Positions 8,967 through 18,456 are shown, numbered from the stretch's first letter. The stretch is DNA of 51,975 nucleotides from an uncultured Campylobacter sp. (GCF_937997535.1 NZ_CALKTT010000015.1:1-51975); one strand, 5' to 3'. Numbers and translations: made by a program. The notes: a model not told the origin generated them from the letters alone.

Positions 8967-9420
8967 GACCTGTATTAAATTTATCCTGCTTTTCGCGGCG
9001 ATCTTTGCAATCGATCAAGCGATCAAACTTCTGTTTTTAAACGGCTTTTCGTGGCAGGGGGAGTTTTTTTCGCTAGAGCTTACGCTTAATCGCGGCGTTG
9101 CGTTTTCGATGCTTGCCTTTTTGGGTGAAAATTTAAAATTTATCCAGATCGCGCTGATCTCAGCGCTTGCAGCGTATGTATTTTGTCATAAAAAGCTCTT
9201 TTACGAGCACTGGATGCCGTTTGCGCTGATGCTCGCGGGAGGCTGTTCGAACCTGCTCGATCGCTTCATTCGCGGCGGCGTGGTCGATTACGTCGCGTGG
9301 CATAAATGGTTTGAGTTTGCGGTGTTTAATTTCGCCGATGTGATGATAGATCTAGCCGTCGTGATTTTTATTTTTCAGGGCTTACGCGCCGCAAAAAAGG
9401 AGAAAAATGAAGAGAAATAA
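8959..9420 (+). CDS. lspA: Lipoprotein signal peptidase (signal peptidase II)
   Basis: Inner-membrane aspartyl protease that removes the signal peptide of prolipoproteins after lipid attachment. Seen: four hydrophobic helices; the NRGVAFSML box; and the catalytic aspartates in NLLDRFIRGGVVDY (Asp101) and FNFADVMIDL (Asp127). The 153 aa are normal. The next gene starts 14 bases before its end. Its substrates in this window would include the M48 lipoprotein protease at 47.3-48.2 kb. Confidence 0.96.
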   Translation: MAKTCIKFILLFAAIFAIDQAIKLLFLNGFSWQGEFFSLELTLNRGVAFSMLAFLGENLKFIQIALISALAAYVFCHKKLFYEHWMPFALMLAGGCSNLLDRFIRGGVVDYVAWHKWFEFAVFNFADVMIDLAVVIFIFQGLRAAKKEKNEEK

Positions 9421-9799
9421 TTACATCGCTTACGCGCTTTGGTTTTTAGGTGCGTTTTCGTGGATAGCAGCTATGCCGATCGGAGGCGGACTGCATAGAA
9501 TTTATTGCGGTAAATTTATCAGCGGATTTGCTCAAATCGCGCTATTTTGGCTAGGGAGCTTTACACTATGGTTTTTGGTGGGCTTTTTGTTTTGGGCGAT
9601 TTGGGGAATTTGGATTTTGCTAGACATATTTTTCGTAGGAATTTGGGTAGAAGATTTAAATGCTTTTGCAAGCGAGACAGAGGAGGACGACTACGAGGGG
9701 CGTCTGAAAAAGGTCAATGCGCTTTATGAGCTGTATCAAAAAGGCGCGATTTCCAAAGAGGAATTCGAAGCGCGAAAAGAAATTTTAATGAGAGATTAA
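9407..9799 (+). CDS. TM2-domain protein with C-terminal SHOCT motif
   Basis: Small membrane protein of 130 aa. The N-terminus matches a TM2 domain: two helices with the GGLHRIYCGKFISGFAQIA turn and a WGIWILLDIFFVG segment. The last 25 residues (LYELYQKGAISKEEFEARK) are a SHOCT motif, a short oligomerisation helix. The start overlaps lspA and has AAGGAG. The job of TM2-SHOCT proteins is not established. Its place between lspA and hemJ suggests cotranscription rather than a shared function. Confidence 0.85.
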   Translation: MKRNNYIAYALWFLGAFSWIAAMPIGGGLHRIYCGKFISGFAQIALFWLGSFTLWFLVGFLFWAIWGIWILLDIFFVGIWVEDLNAFASETEEDDYEGRLKKVNALYELYQKGAISKEEFEARKEILMRD

Positions 9800-9809
9800 G
9801 GAGGCTAAA

Positions 9810-10250
9810 ATGAGTTACTATTGGTTTAAATTTATCCATTTTGCAGGCTTTATTTCATGGATGGCGATGCTGTTTTACATGCCGCGCTTGTATGTATATC
9901 ACGCTGAAAATTTAGACAAGCCGGATTTCGTAAAGGTCGTTAAAAAGATGGAGCGGATGCTGTATCACGCGATCGGTTGGATAGCAATGGCGGTGACGGT
10001 TTTTAGCGGCGTGATGCTTATCGTTTTAAATCCGGGGCTTATGAAAATGGGATATTTTCATATAAAATTACTAGCCGGGGTTTTGCTAATCTGTTATCAT
10101 TTGTGGCTGTATTATTATATGTATAAATTTGAAAAAAACGAGTGTCACAGGAGCGGAAAATACTTCCGTGCGATCAACGAAGGCCCTACGATCATAATGT
10201 TTATAATACTTTATGCAATGCTAATAATGCCGAATTTACCGAGCAACTAA
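9810..10250 (+). CDS. hemJ: Protoporphyrinogen IX oxidase HemJ
   Basis: Membrane enzyme oxidising protoporphyrinogen IX to protoporphyrin IX, the penultimate step of haem synthesis, in bacteria lacking HemG/HemY. Seen: about 146 aa, four helices, the conserved N-terminal YYWFKFIHFAGFISWMAMLF with His10, KKMERMLYHAI, FHIKLLAGVLLICYH, and the C-terminal RAINEGPTIIMF. AGGAGG precedes the ATG. Haem supply is relevant to the cytochromes encoded at 36-40 kb. Confidence 0.92.
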   Translation: MSYYWFKFIHFAGFISWMAMLFYMPRLYVYHAENLDKPDFVKVVKKMERMLYHAIGWIAMAVTVFSGVMLIVLNPGLMKMGYFHIKLLAGVLLICYHLWLYYYMYKFEKNECHRSGKYFRAINEGPTIIMFIILYAMLIMPNLPSN

Positions 10251-10314
10251 CCCGTTTTGATAAAAATTTAATTAAAATTTGCATAAAATTAGAGCAAAAT
10301 TTTAAAGGAAGCAT

Positions 10315-11478
10315 GTGCAACATATCATTAAGAAAATTTTATCAAGCGAAAGTAGCGCCGGCGTTATATTACTTCTATCCGCGGTTTTTGCGATCATAGC
10401 TCAAAATGTGGACTTTTTATCTAAATACTATGAGGCATTTTTACATCTAAGCTTCACCATAGGTGTGGGTTCTGCGAAACTTGACGAATCGATGCATTTT
10501 TTAGTAAACGACGTGCTTATGGCGATATTTTTCTTTGCCATTGGACTTGAGCTTAAGCGCGAAAAAATCGAAGGGCAGCTGCGCCATTTCTCTCAAATTT
10601 TACTTCCTAGCTTCGCGGCTCTGGGCGGAGTAATGATGCCTGCGATTATATTTTCGATCATTAACTGGGGCGATGCCGTCGCGATGAAGGGCTGGGCAAT
10701 CCCTACGGCGACAGATATAGCCTTTGCCGTGGGCGTTATGGCACTTTTGGGCAAAAAAATCCCGGCTAGCCTTAAAATTTTTGTTTTGACGCTTGCGATA
10801 ATGGACGATCTGTGTGCAATTTTAATCATCGCTTTGTTTTATTCCTCTACCATAAACGCAATCTATCTAGGCGGCGCAGCTGCCTGTGTCGCAATAATGC
10901 TAGCGATGAGCAGACTTGGCGTTGATAAAAAGCTTCCGTTTATCATCGTAGCCGTCGTGCTGTGGGTGATGGTACTAAACTCTGGCATCCACGCGACCAT
11001 CGCAGGAGTGCTTGCGGGCTTTTGCATCCCGCTTAAGACCCGCTCGGGCTCTATGCTAAAGGATATGGAGCACGGACTAGCCTACCCAGTAAATTTCTTT
11101 ATCTTGCCGATCTTTGCCTTTACAAACGCAGGCGTCTCGCTAGCAGGCATTAGTCCTAGCTTCCTTTTCGGCCCGGTGCCGATGGGTATCATGCTAGGGC
11201 TATTTTTTGGTAAACAGATCGGAATTTTTGCCTTTAGCTGGATCTTAATCAAAGCCAAAATCGCCTACATGCCCGAAAACGCGGGCTGGCCACAGCTTTA
11301 CGCAGTAGCAATCATCTGTGGTATCGGCTTTACGATGGCACTTTTCGTCGATGGCCTCGCATACGGCGGCAGCAATATGTATCATTACACAGACAAGCTC
11401 GCGGTATTTTTAGGCTCGATAATTTCCGGGGTAGTTGGATTTTTCGTCGCAAAAGCAGTCGCGGTAAAACAAAGCTAA
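10315..11478 (+). CDS. nhaA: Na+/H+ antiporter NhaA
   Basis: Inner-membrane antiporter exporting sodium in exchange for protons. Seen: about 12 helices; the AIPTATDIAFAVGVMALLG helix with Asp134; and the adjacent DD pair in LTLAIMDDLCAIL (Asp164/165), matching the ion-binding aspartates of the family. Length 387 aa. The start is a GTG at 10315 after AAAGGAA; the ATG two bases earlier is out of frame. Many Campylobacter genomes carry nhaA. Confidence 0.96.
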   Translation: MQHIIKKILSSESSAGVILLLSAVFAIIAQNVDFLSKYYEAFLHLSFTIGVGSAKLDESMHFLVNDVLMAIFFFAIGLELKREKIEGQLRHFSQILLPSFAALGGVMMPAIIFSIINWGDAVAMKGWAIPTATDIAFAVGVMALLGKKIPASLKIFVLTLAIMDDLCAILIIALFYSSTINAIYLGGAAACVAIMLAMSRLGVDKKLPFIIVAVVLWVMVLNSGIHATIAGVLAGFCIPLKTRSGSMLKDMEHGLAYPVNFFILPIFAFTNAGVSLAGISPSFLFGPVPMGIMLGLFFGKQIGIFAFSWILIKAKIAYMPENAGWPQLYAVAIICGIGFTMALFVDGLAYGGSNMYHYTDKLAVFLGSIISGVVGFFVAKAVAVKQS

Positions 11479-11537
11479 AATCCGTAAAGGGTTAGAGTCT
11501 TAAAATTCTACGAGTAACACAAAATTTGAAAATTCTA

Positions 11538-11569
11538 CCGCTCAAAAAATTTCAAAATTTTAAGAGCGG
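11538..11569. terminator. Hairpin between convergent nhaA and the amidohydrolase gene
   Basis: CCGCTC ... GAGCGG flank an A/T inner stem (AAAATTT/AAAATTTT). The hairpin lies between genes that run towards each other, so it could end both transcripts. It lacks a long pure T run, so intrinsic termination is uncertain. Confidence 0.45.
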
Positions 11570-11634
11570 CTCTAAATTTTAAAATTTATAAGCTAGAAAA
11601 TTTAGCTTGAAATTCTGTTTAATCTAAGTACAGC

Positions 11635-12162
11635 TTAAATCAGTAAAATCCCCGCATTTTGCATTAAGCTTAGCGCACATTCGTCGTAGTAGCCGCGCTC
11701 ATGGTTCGGCGCATCGTATGTAGCTACCGCACCTCGCGGAACGATGACGTCCTTATCAGCGCCAGTTTCGTTGAGATAGGTGCGCAGGCTAAGCGCAAAC
11801 TGCATCACGCAGATGTCGGTGCAACAGCCCGTAATCACAAAGCGATCGAAGCCGTCCAGAATTTTCTTATCCAAATTATGAAAGCCGTTCGTGCTGCGCT
11901 TAAAAGTGACGTTTTGCTCGCTTACGTAGGGCGCGAGTTCCTCGATCACCTCCGCTTCGGGTGAGCCAACTAGACAGTGGATCGGATAGCGCTTCATCTC
12001 CAAATCACGCTCGGCGTGAGCGTCGCAGATAAAATGCACGTTTTTGGCCGCCTCAATCTGTTTAAGCACCGCAGGAGCGATCTTTGCTATGCTGGGATCG
12101 GCCATCGCGCCGAATTTTACGAAGCCGTTTAGCATATCGATCACAAATACCAAAGTTTTCAT
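11635..12162 (-). CDS. Cysteine hydrolase, isochorismatase/nicotinamidase family
   Basis: About 175 aa alpha/beta hydrolase. The catalytic triad of the family is visible: Asp9 (FVIDMLNGF), Lys88 (VTFKRSTNGF) and Cys118 (TGCCTDICV). Such enzymes hydrolyse nicotinamide or related amides, so a role in NAD salvage is possible but not proven. The start was set at ATG 12162, with GGAG upstream. It overlaps the stop of the nitrilase-like gene by one base (TGATG), so the two are translationally coupled amide hydrolases. Confidence 0.88.
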   Translation of the reverse strand: MKTLVFVIDMLNGFVKFGAMADPSIAKIAPAVLKQIEAAKNVHFICDAHAERDLEMKRYPIHCLVGSPEAEVIEELAPYVSEQNVTFKRSTNGFHNLDKKILDGFDRFVITGCCTDICVMQFALSLRTYLNETGADKDVIVPRGAVATYDAPNHERGYYDECALSLMQNAGILLI

Positions 12163-12968
12163 CAAAACTCCTTATAAATTTCAGGTTTCATATCTTTTAA
12201 AATATCCATTTTAGCACGAAATTTTAAAATTTCATTTAAATCCGCTCGAGCAATCTTCACGGCCTCTTTTTTGCCTAAGCGCGCGACGATCTCGCCGTCC
12301 GGACCGATCAGCATGGAATTTCCGCCGAAACTCTCGCCCTGCCCCGTATCGCCGCAGCCGTTTACCGCGCAGATAAAAATTTGATTTTCGATCGCACGGG
12401 CCTTAGCGAGCGTGATAAAATGCTCTATGCGGCTTTGCGCAAACTGCGCGATCACAAAAACTATCTGCGCGCCGCGAAGCGCTAAAGCGCGAAAAATTTC
12501 ACAAAAGCGCAGATCGTAGCAGACCGCAACGCCGATTTTAACCGCGCGATTTTGAAATTTTATCTCGCAAATGCCTAGCTTATCGCCGCCGCTTACGATC
12601 TCATTTTCGCGAGCGAGCGAGAAAGCGTGGATCTTGTCGTAGCGTAAAATTTCGGCTCCGTTTTGATAGACGAAAGCGGAATTATAAATTTTATCTCGCT
12701 CGGAGCTTATCGATCCGCCTATTAAAACAGCGCCGCAGTTTTGCGAAATCTCGCTTAAAAATCCCTTCGTTCGTGCAGCTCCCGCGTCGGCTAAGCGCTT
12801 GAAATTTCGCACGCAAAAGCCCGTGTTAAAGGCCTCGGGCAACACCACTATGTCCGCGCCGCGTTTTAACGCGCGATCGATCAGCCCGCGCGCGCGGATA
12901 AAATTTTGCTCACAATCTACAAAATTTTGAGCCATTTTCACGTCCATTTGCAAAATAGCGATTTTCAT
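12162..12968 (-). CDS. Carbon-nitrogen hydrolase (nitrilase superfamily)
   Basis: 268 aa cytoplasmic amidase with the Glu-Lys-Cys triad: Glu45 (VVLPEAFNTG), Lys112 (YDKIHAFS) and Cys150 (GVAVCYDLRFCE). The overall pattern resembles omega-amidase / deaminated-glutathione amidase members (NIT2-like). It sits just downstream of ruvC and is coupled to the isochorismatase-type gene. Substrate unknown. Confidence 0.9.
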   Translation of the reverse strand: MKIAILQMDVKMAQNFVDCEQNFIRARGLIDRALKRGADIVVLPEAFNTGFCVRNFKRLADAGAARTKGFLSEISQNCGAVLIGGSISSERDKIYNSAFVYQNGAEILRYDKIHAFSLARENEIVSGGDKLGICEIKFQNRAVKIGVAVCYDLRFCEIFRALALRGAQIVFVIAQFAQSRIEHFITLAKARAIENQIFICAVNGCGDTGQGESFGGNSMLIGPDGEIVARLGKKEAVKIARADLNEILKFRAKMDILKDMKPEIYKEF

Positions 12969-12978
12969 ATAAATCCTC

Positions 12979-13458
12979 CTATTTAGGCGCTAAGCGCATA
13001 ACATTTGCATGCGTAAGCGCGATAGCTATAGCATCCGTAATATCAAGCGGCTTAATCTCCTTATTAATCCCCAAAATTCGCTTTACCATGAAGGCGACCT
13101 GTTCCTTCGCCGCCTTTGCCCTTCCGGTGACAGATTTTTTTACCTGAAGCGGCGTATATTCGGCAAAATTTCCAAAAATTTGTAAAATTTTAAGAGCCAG
13201 TGCGCCGCGAAATTGAGCGAGCTTTAAAACAGATTGCGGATTATAGGCATAAAACATCGATTCTATCGCGACCTCATCGATCTTATGAGCGCTAAAAATT
13301 TGATCGATCGCCTCACTCATCTGCGCCATTTGAAATTGCACGTTTTCGGCCTTCATTTTCACTAATCCCGCCTCGATAAGAACGATTTTATTCACATCTT
13401 TTTCCAAAATCGCATAGCCTAAATTTCTAGTTCCCGGATCGATTCCTAAAATTTTCAT
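12979..13458 (-). CDS. ruvC: Holliday junction endonuclease RuvC
   Basis: Resolves Holliday junctions together with RuvAB. Seen: MKILGIDPGTRNLGYAI with catalytic Asp7; VAIESMFYAYNPQSV with Glu66; and the C-terminal DITDAIAIALTH acidic cluster. It is 159 aa from the ATG at 13458, which follows AAGGTGG; a GTG two codons upstream is less likely. It is divergent from dnaA, and the spacer between them contains DnaA boxes. Confidence 0.95.
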   Translation of the reverse strand: MKILGIDPGTRNLGYAILEKDVNKIVLIEAGLVKMKAENVQFQMAQMSEAIDQIFSAHKIDEVAIESMFYAYNPQSVLKLAQFRGALALKILQIFGNFAEYTPLQVKKSVTGRAKAAKEQVAFMVKRILGINKEIKPLDITDAIAIALTHANVMRLAPK

Positions 13459-13473
13459 AACCACCTTTCACAC

Positions 13474-13502
13474 TTATTCACAGTTTAATCACCGGTGAAT
13501 AA
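13474..13502. other. DnaA-box pair upstream of dnaA (oriC-like element)
   Basis: Two inverted matches to the DnaA box lie between ruvC and dnaA: TTATTCACA at 13474-13482 (+) and TTATTCACC read on the minus strand at 13494-13502. Box spacing and orientation are typical of an origin subregion or of dnaA autoregulation. An A+T-rich stretch follows at about 13503-13560. Confidence 0.7.
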
Positions 13503-13568
13503 ACTTAAATTTACCGCAAATTTAGCGAAATTTAGCTAAAATCTTAATCTAATTTGTAAGGGAATTTT

Positions 13569-14897
13569 ATGGCGACGTCGCAAGCACAAGAAATTTTATC
13601 GAATTTAGAGAAGGAAATTTTACCTACCGAATACTCTAGATACATTAAAAATTTGAAATTCAACGATAAAAACTCGACACCGGAATTTTTCATCTACAAC
13701 GCAACTAACGAGTTTATCGCCAAATATGCCCAGACAAAATACGGCACTAAAATAAAAGAACTTATCAAAAAACAGTTCGGGCTTAACGACGTGATCGTCA
13801 AAATCACCTCAAAAGCTAAAATTTCACCGAAAGAAAAGGTAAAAATCATCTCCGAAAAGCCTAAGAGCACGATTCTAAGCGAAAATTATAATTTTGAAAA
13901 TTTTATCATCGGCGATTCAAATAAATTTGCTTTTGAGTGCTCTATCACGGTCGCAAAAGAGCCCGGAATCCGTTTTAATCCGCTTTTTATCTACGGACCT
14001 AGCGGACTTGGCAAAACTCACCTACTTCAATCGATCGGAAATTACTGCATTAAAAAAGGAAAGACCGTCATCTGCGTTACCAGCGAGCAGTTTGCTAATG
14101 ATTTCGTCTTTAATCTCAAAAACAACTCGATCGATAAATTTAAACAAAAATACCGCAACTGCGACGTTTTACTTATCGACGATATTCAGTTTTTAATCGG
14201 GCGCGATAAGGCTCAGGAGGAGCTTTTTTATACCTTCAACGAGTTAAAAGACAAAAATTGCCAAATCGTCCTCACCAACGATCTGCCGCCGAAATTTTTA
14301 AAAGGCTTTGAAAGTCGCCTCACAACGCGATTTGAAAGCGGCATAATAGCAAACATTACCCCGCCAAATCTAGAAACTAAAATCGCCATTATCAATAAAA
14401 AGAGCGAGGAAAATCGCGTTAGAATTCCACACGATGTCGTAGAATATATCGCTACAAATATGGGTGACAATATCCGCGAAATCGAAGGCGCAATAAACAA
14501 ACTAAACGCCTACTCCTCAATACTTCGTACAAAGATCACGCTGGAATTTACCAAAAGTACACTGCAAGATCAAATTCACCAAAAATATTCAAGCGTGAGC
14601 CTTGAACACGTTATTGAGGTCGTCTCAAAAGAGTTAAACATAAAACCTAGCGAGCTAAAGAGCAAAACGCGAAGTAAAAACGTCGTAGAAGCGCGCCAAA
14701 TTTGCATATATCTAACCAAACAACTAACTCAAAATTCAATGCCAAAAATCGCAACATTCTTTAATCTAAAAGATCACAGCGCTATCAGCAAAAATATCAA
14801 AAAAATCAACGAACTCATTCGAACCGACGAGATATTAAAGATAAAAATTGAAGAGCTAAAAAACAAAATAACCAAAAAGGATAAGAATGAAATTTAG
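13569..14897 (+). CDS. dnaA: Chromosomal replication initiator DnaA
   Basis: AAA+ ATPase that binds DnaA boxes and opens the origin. Seen: domain I (about 1-90); Walker A GPSGLGKTHLL; Walker B VLLIDDIQFL; sensor regions; and the C-terminal helix-turn-helix with the signature KDHSAISKNIKKI. The 442 aa are normal. The ATG follows AAGGGAA. It begins the dnaA-dnaN-gyrB series typical of the origin region and is flanked by boxes on both sides. Confidence 0.98.
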   Translation: MATSQAQEILSNLEKEILPTEYSRYIKNLKFNDKNSTPEFFIYNATNEFIAKYAQTKYGTKIKELIKKQFGLNDVIVKITSKAKISPKEKVKIISEKPKSTILSENYNFENFIIGDSNKFAFECSITVAKEPGIRFNPLFIYGPSGLGKTHLLQSIGNYCIKKGKTVICVTSEQFANDFVFNLKNNSIDKFKQKYRNCDVLLIDDIQFLIGRDKAQEELFYTFNELKDKNCQIVLTNDLPPKFLKGFESRLTTRFESGIIANITPPNLETKIAIINKKSEENRVRIPHDVVEYIATNMGDNIREIEGAINKLNAYSSILRTKITLEFTKSTLQDQIHQKYSSVSLEHVIEVVSKELNIKPSELKSKTRSKNVVEARQICIYLTKQLTQNSMPKIATFFNLKDHSAISKNIKKINELIRTDEILKIKIEELKNKITKKDKNEI

Positions 14898-14921
14898 ACT
14901 TTATGAAAATAAAGCAAAAAA

Positions 14922-15003
14922 GGTGAATGAAAGTGAATAAAACAAAGCTACTTACTCACTGGATAAACTACTTAAAGACAAGCTTTAGGATAAGTTTTTC
15001 ACA
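14922..15003. other. Probable oriC: DnaA-box cluster between dnaA and dnaN
   Basis: Boxes seen: TCATTCACC (minus, 14922-14930), TTATTCACT (minus, 14932-14940), TTACTCACT (plus, 14952-14960) and TTTTTCACA (plus, 14995-15003). TCATTCAC-type boxes are characteristic of Campylobacterota, and the C. jejuni origin lies in the same dnaA-dnaN gap. The 156-base gap is A+T-rich and has no convincing gene. Together with the boxes upstream of dnaA this suggests a bipartite origin. Confidence 0.75.
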
Positions 15004-15053
15004 AAAACCTCTTACCAACTACTACAACGATAAAAATTTAAAAGGATAAAAAT

Positions 15054-16133
15054 ATGAAAGTGTTAATCACTAAAAAACTTTTAGAAGAGATAGTTTCCAA
15101 TGCCAGCTCCTATCTTGACAAAAAAGATCTAAGCTCGATAACATCACATCTTTTAATGAGTGCTAAAGATAGAATTTTTAGTATAAAAGCTACAGATCAC
15201 GAAATAGGACTTAGCTATAGTCTACAAAATATCTCAATAGAAATGGAAGGAGAAGCCACGGCAAACGGAGGTAAGCTTCTTAGCGTTATTAAAGGCTTAA
15301 GCGACGATAACGTGACTTTAGAGACCGTTAACGGAGCACTATTTGTAAAGCAAAAAAAATCCAAGTACAAGCTTCCGATGTTTGAAACGAGGGATTTTCC
15401 GAGCTTTCCTACAATAGATAGTAAAAACAGCTTTGACGTAAATGCTGGAATTTTAGGCAGAAGCCTTAAAAAGATCTATCCGTCGATCGATACGAACAAT
15501 CCAAAATATGAGCTAAACGGCGCTTTAATCGACGTAAAAGAGGGCTTTTTAAATTTAGTTGGAACCGATACTAAGCGACTTAGCGTTTATAAGCTGATCA
15601 CTCAATCAAAAGCGGGCGAGCTAGATACAAAAATTTTAATCCCTAAAAAGGCGATAGGCGAAATTCAAAAGCTATTTTCGGACAAGATTAAAATTTACTA
15701 CGACGAAAACGTGCTGCTAGCGGTGAGCGAGAATTTTGAGTTTTTTACAAAGCTTATTAACGGCAAATTTCCAAACTACGAGCGCGTTATTCCAAGCGAT
15801 ACGGCGTATAAAATTTCAATTCCACGCGATAAGATGGTAAGCGGCGTGCGAGCGATAAACGCAATGTGCGAGGAGATGAAGGTTACCATTAAAAAGGACG
15901 GAATGATTTTTGAGAGCATTAATGAGGATAATTCCGAGGCAAAGACCGAAATCGAAGCGCCAATCGATATAAACGGAGAAATAGTTTTTGGCGTTAAAAA
16001 TCGTTTTTTACTCGATTTTTTAAGTAATATTGAGAGTGAAATTTTTGAGCTTGATTTTAACAGCTCCGATACGGCGTTCGTACTTAGCGCGGACGGTTTA
16101 AAAACGGTTGTCATGCCGATAAATAATATTTAA
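15054..16133 (+). CDS. dnaN: DNA polymerase III beta subunit (sliding clamp)
   Basis: Ring-shaped processivity clamp that loads on DNA and tethers polymerase III. The 359 aa fit three clamp domains, with the typical LVGTDTKRLSVYKL segment in the middle and the C-terminal VVMPINNI, close to the family's C-terminal MPMR-type hydrophobic-pocket strand. AAAGGATAAAAAT precedes the ATG. gyrB follows after 10 bases. Confidence 0.97.
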   Translation: MKVLITKKLLEEIVSNASSYLDKKDLSSITSHLLMSAKDRIFSIKATDHEIGLSYSLQNISIEMEGEATANGGKLLSVIKGLSDDNVTLETVNGALFVKQKKSKYKLPMFETRDFPSFPTIDSKNSFDVNAGILGRSLKKIYPSIDTNNPKYELNGALIDVKEGFLNLVGTDTKRLSVYKLITQSKAGELDTKILIPKKAIGEIQKLFSDKIKIYYDENVLLAVSENFEFFTKLINGKFPNYERVIPSDTAYKISIPRDKMVSGVRAINAMCEEMKVTIKKDGMIFESINEDNSEAKTEIEAPIDINGEIVFGVKNRFLLDFLSNIESEIFELDFNSSDTAFVLSADGLKTVVMPINNI

Positions 16134-16143
16134 AGGAAAATTT

Positions 16144-18456
16144 ATGAAGCAAAATTACGGCGCTAGTAATATTAAAGTTTTAAAAGGCCTTGAGGCTGTT
16201 AGAAAGCGCCCTGGAATGTATATTGGAGACACCAATATCGGTGGACTTCATCATATGATTTATGAGGTTGTAGATAATTCGATCGATGAGGCGATGGCAG
16301 GGTACTGCGACATAATCGACGTCGAGATCACGAGTGAGGGAAGCTGCATCGTTAGCGATAACGGTCGTGGAATTCCCGTCGATATACACCCGACTGAAAA
16401 AATTCCTGCCGCGACGGTGGTTCTTACGGTGCTTCACGCAGGCGGTAAATTTGATAAAGACACCTATAAAGTCTCCGGCGGTCTGCACGGCGTTGGCGTT
16501 AGCGTTGTAAATGCGCTTTCAAAAAAGCTCGTTGCTACGATCAAACGTGACGGAAATATTTATAGACAAGAATTTGCCAAAGGAATTCCTACTACCGAGC
16601 TTGAAAAGATAAAAACTACTAATCGCACGGGCACTACGATTGAGTTTTGGCCCGATGGCGAAATTTTTGAAATTTTAGAATTTGATGATGAAATTTTATC
16701 AAAAAGATTTCGCGAGCTAGCGTATCTAAATCCAAAAATTACGATAAATTTTAAAGATAATCGCACGGGCAGGGACGAGCACTTTCACTTTGAAGGCGGT
16801 TTGGAGAGCTTCGTAAACGATATGAATAAAGCGCCTGCCATATCCAAAGCTGTATCGTTTAGTGACGGCGCGGAAGATGTTATGGTGGATTTTGCGCTGA
16901 TGTATAACGAAACATATAGCGAAAATTTATTAAGCTTCGTAAATAATATTAAAACTCCGGACGGCGGTACTCACGAGGCTGGTTTTAGAGCGGGTCTTAC
17001 GCGCGCGATAACAAATTACGTCGCGGCAAATGCGGCTGCGCGTGAAAAAGATACGAAGATCACCGGCGACGACGTTCGCGAGGGACTTATCGCGGTAATT
17101 AGCGTAAAAGTTCCCGAGCCGCAGTTTGAAGGACAGACTAAAGGAAAGCTGGGCTCCAGCTACGTTAAGCCGATCGTGCAAAAGATGGCGTTTGAGGTGC
17201 TTAGCAAGTATTTTGAAGAAAATCCGATCGAAGCGCGCGCCATTATGAATAAGGCTCTTTTAGCCGCGCGCGGTCGCGAAGCGGCAAAAAAGGCGCGCGA
17301 TCTAACGCGCAAAAAAGATAATATAAATTCCGTCGGTACCCTTCCCGGAAAGCTAGCCGATTGTCAGAGTAAGGATGCAAGCATCAGCGAAATTTATCTG
17401 GTTGAGGGCGATAGCGCGGGCGGTTCGGCGAAGCAGGGAAGAGACCGCTTGTTTCAAGCGATCCTGCCGCTTAGAGGTAAAATTTTAAACGTAGAAAAGG
17501 CGCGCCTAGATAGAATTTTACAATCAGAAGAGATTAAAAATATGATCACGGCGTTTGGTTGCGGTATCGGAGAGGAATTTAACGAGGAAAAACTTCGCTA
17601 TCACAAAATCATCATTATGACCGATGCGGACGTCGACGGTAGCCACATCCAGACGCTGCTTCTAACATTTTTCTTTAGATTTTTGCGCCCTGTTGTCGAA
17701 AACGGCTATGTTTATCTAGCACAGCCGCCGCTTTTTAGATATAAAAAGGGCAAAAAAGAAATTTATTTGAAAGACGAAAAGGCGCTGAGCGAGTTTTTGA
17801 TCGAAACGGGCATTGATATGGGCGAGTTTGAAGGTATCGGCAACGAGGATCTGATCGATTATCTAAAAATCGTCTCGAACTACCGTTCGCTTCTAAATGA
17901 GCTAAAAAAGCGCTTCAGCGTGCTTAGCGCGATCAGATTTTTGATAGAAAACGACGAAGCGCGAAGCCTTGATTATGAGGAGCTGTTTAAAATTTTAAAA
18001 CCGCGCCTAGAAAGTGAAGGATTTAATATTTTAAATTCCTATGTAAATGATGAGGGGATTAGAATTTACGTCCAGACGCCGAGCGGCCTGGAACAGCTCG
18101 TGATAGATGAAAATTTATTCGGCAATTATATCTTTGAAGAGGCGATTAGAATTTATTCAAAGATTAAAGATCGGGATGTAAGCTTTGGCAAGGATTTTAT
18201 TGAAATTTTAGATGAAATCGAAAAAAGCTCGAAAAAAGGCGCTTATATTCAGCGCTATAAAGGTCTTGGAGAGATGAATCCGGAGCAGCTTTGGGAAACC
18301 ACTATGAGCCCTGAAAATAGAAGGCTTTTAAAAATTAGCATTGCAGACGCGCAAAGTGCTAGCGATACCTTTAATCTTTTTATGGGTGACGAGGTTGAAC
18401 CGCGTAGGAACTACATCCAAGATCATGCCAAAGATGTAAAACATTTGGACGTTTAG
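16144..18456 (+). CDS. gyrB: DNA gyrase subunit B
   Basis: ATPase subunit of gyrase, which introduces negative supercoils. Seen: the GHKL ATPase motifs VVDNSIDEAMAGYCD, SDNGRGIPVDIHP and GGLHGVGVSVVNALS; the TOPRIM motifs LVEGDSAGGSAKQGRDR and MTDADVDGSHIQTLLL; and the C-terminal RYKGLGEMNPEQLWETTM. The 770 aa are normal for the class. A degenerate GGDEF/EAL gene begins on the very next base. Confidence 0.98.
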   Translation: MKQNYGASNIKVLKGLEAVRKRPGMYIGDTNIGGLHHMIYEVVDNSIDEAMAGYCDIIDVEITSEGSCIVSDNGRGIPVDIHPTEKIPAATVVLTVLHAGGKFDKDTYKVSGGLHGVGVSVVNALSKKLVATIKRDGNIYRQEFAKGIPTTELEKIKTTNRTGTTIEFWPDGEIFEILEFDDEILSKRFRELAYLNPKITINFKDNRTGRDEHFHFEGGLESFVNDMNKAPAISKAVSFSDGAEDVMVDFALMYNETYSENLLSFVNNIKTPDGGTHEAGFRAGLTRAITNYVAANAAAREKDTKITGDDVREGLIAVISVKVPEPQFEGQTKGKLGSSYVKPIVQKMAFEVLSKYFEENPIEARAIMNKALLAARGREAAKKARDLTRKKDNINSVGTLPGKLADCQSKDASISEIYLVEGDSAGGSAKQGRDRLFQAILPLRGKILNVEKARLDRILQSEEIKNMITAFGCGIGEEFNEEKLRYHKIIIMTDADVDGSHIQTLLLTFFFRFLRPVVENGYVYLAQPPLFRYKKGKKEIYLKDEKALSEFLIETGIDMGEFEGIGNEDLIDYLKIVSNYRSLLNELKKRFSVLSAIRFLIENDEARSLDYEELFKILKPRLESEGFNILNSYVNDEGIRIYVQTPSGLEQLVIDENLFGNYIFEEAIRIYSKIKDRDVSFGKDFIEILDEIEKSSKKGAYIQRYKGLGEMNPEQLWETTMSPENRRLLKISIADAQSASDTFNLFMGDEVEPRRNYIQDHAKDVKHLDV

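Noticed and set aside
14933..15050. 38-codon GTG-started frame between dnaA and dnaN
   Set aside because: It overlaps the DnaA boxes and the dnaN ribosome binding site and has no recognisable product.
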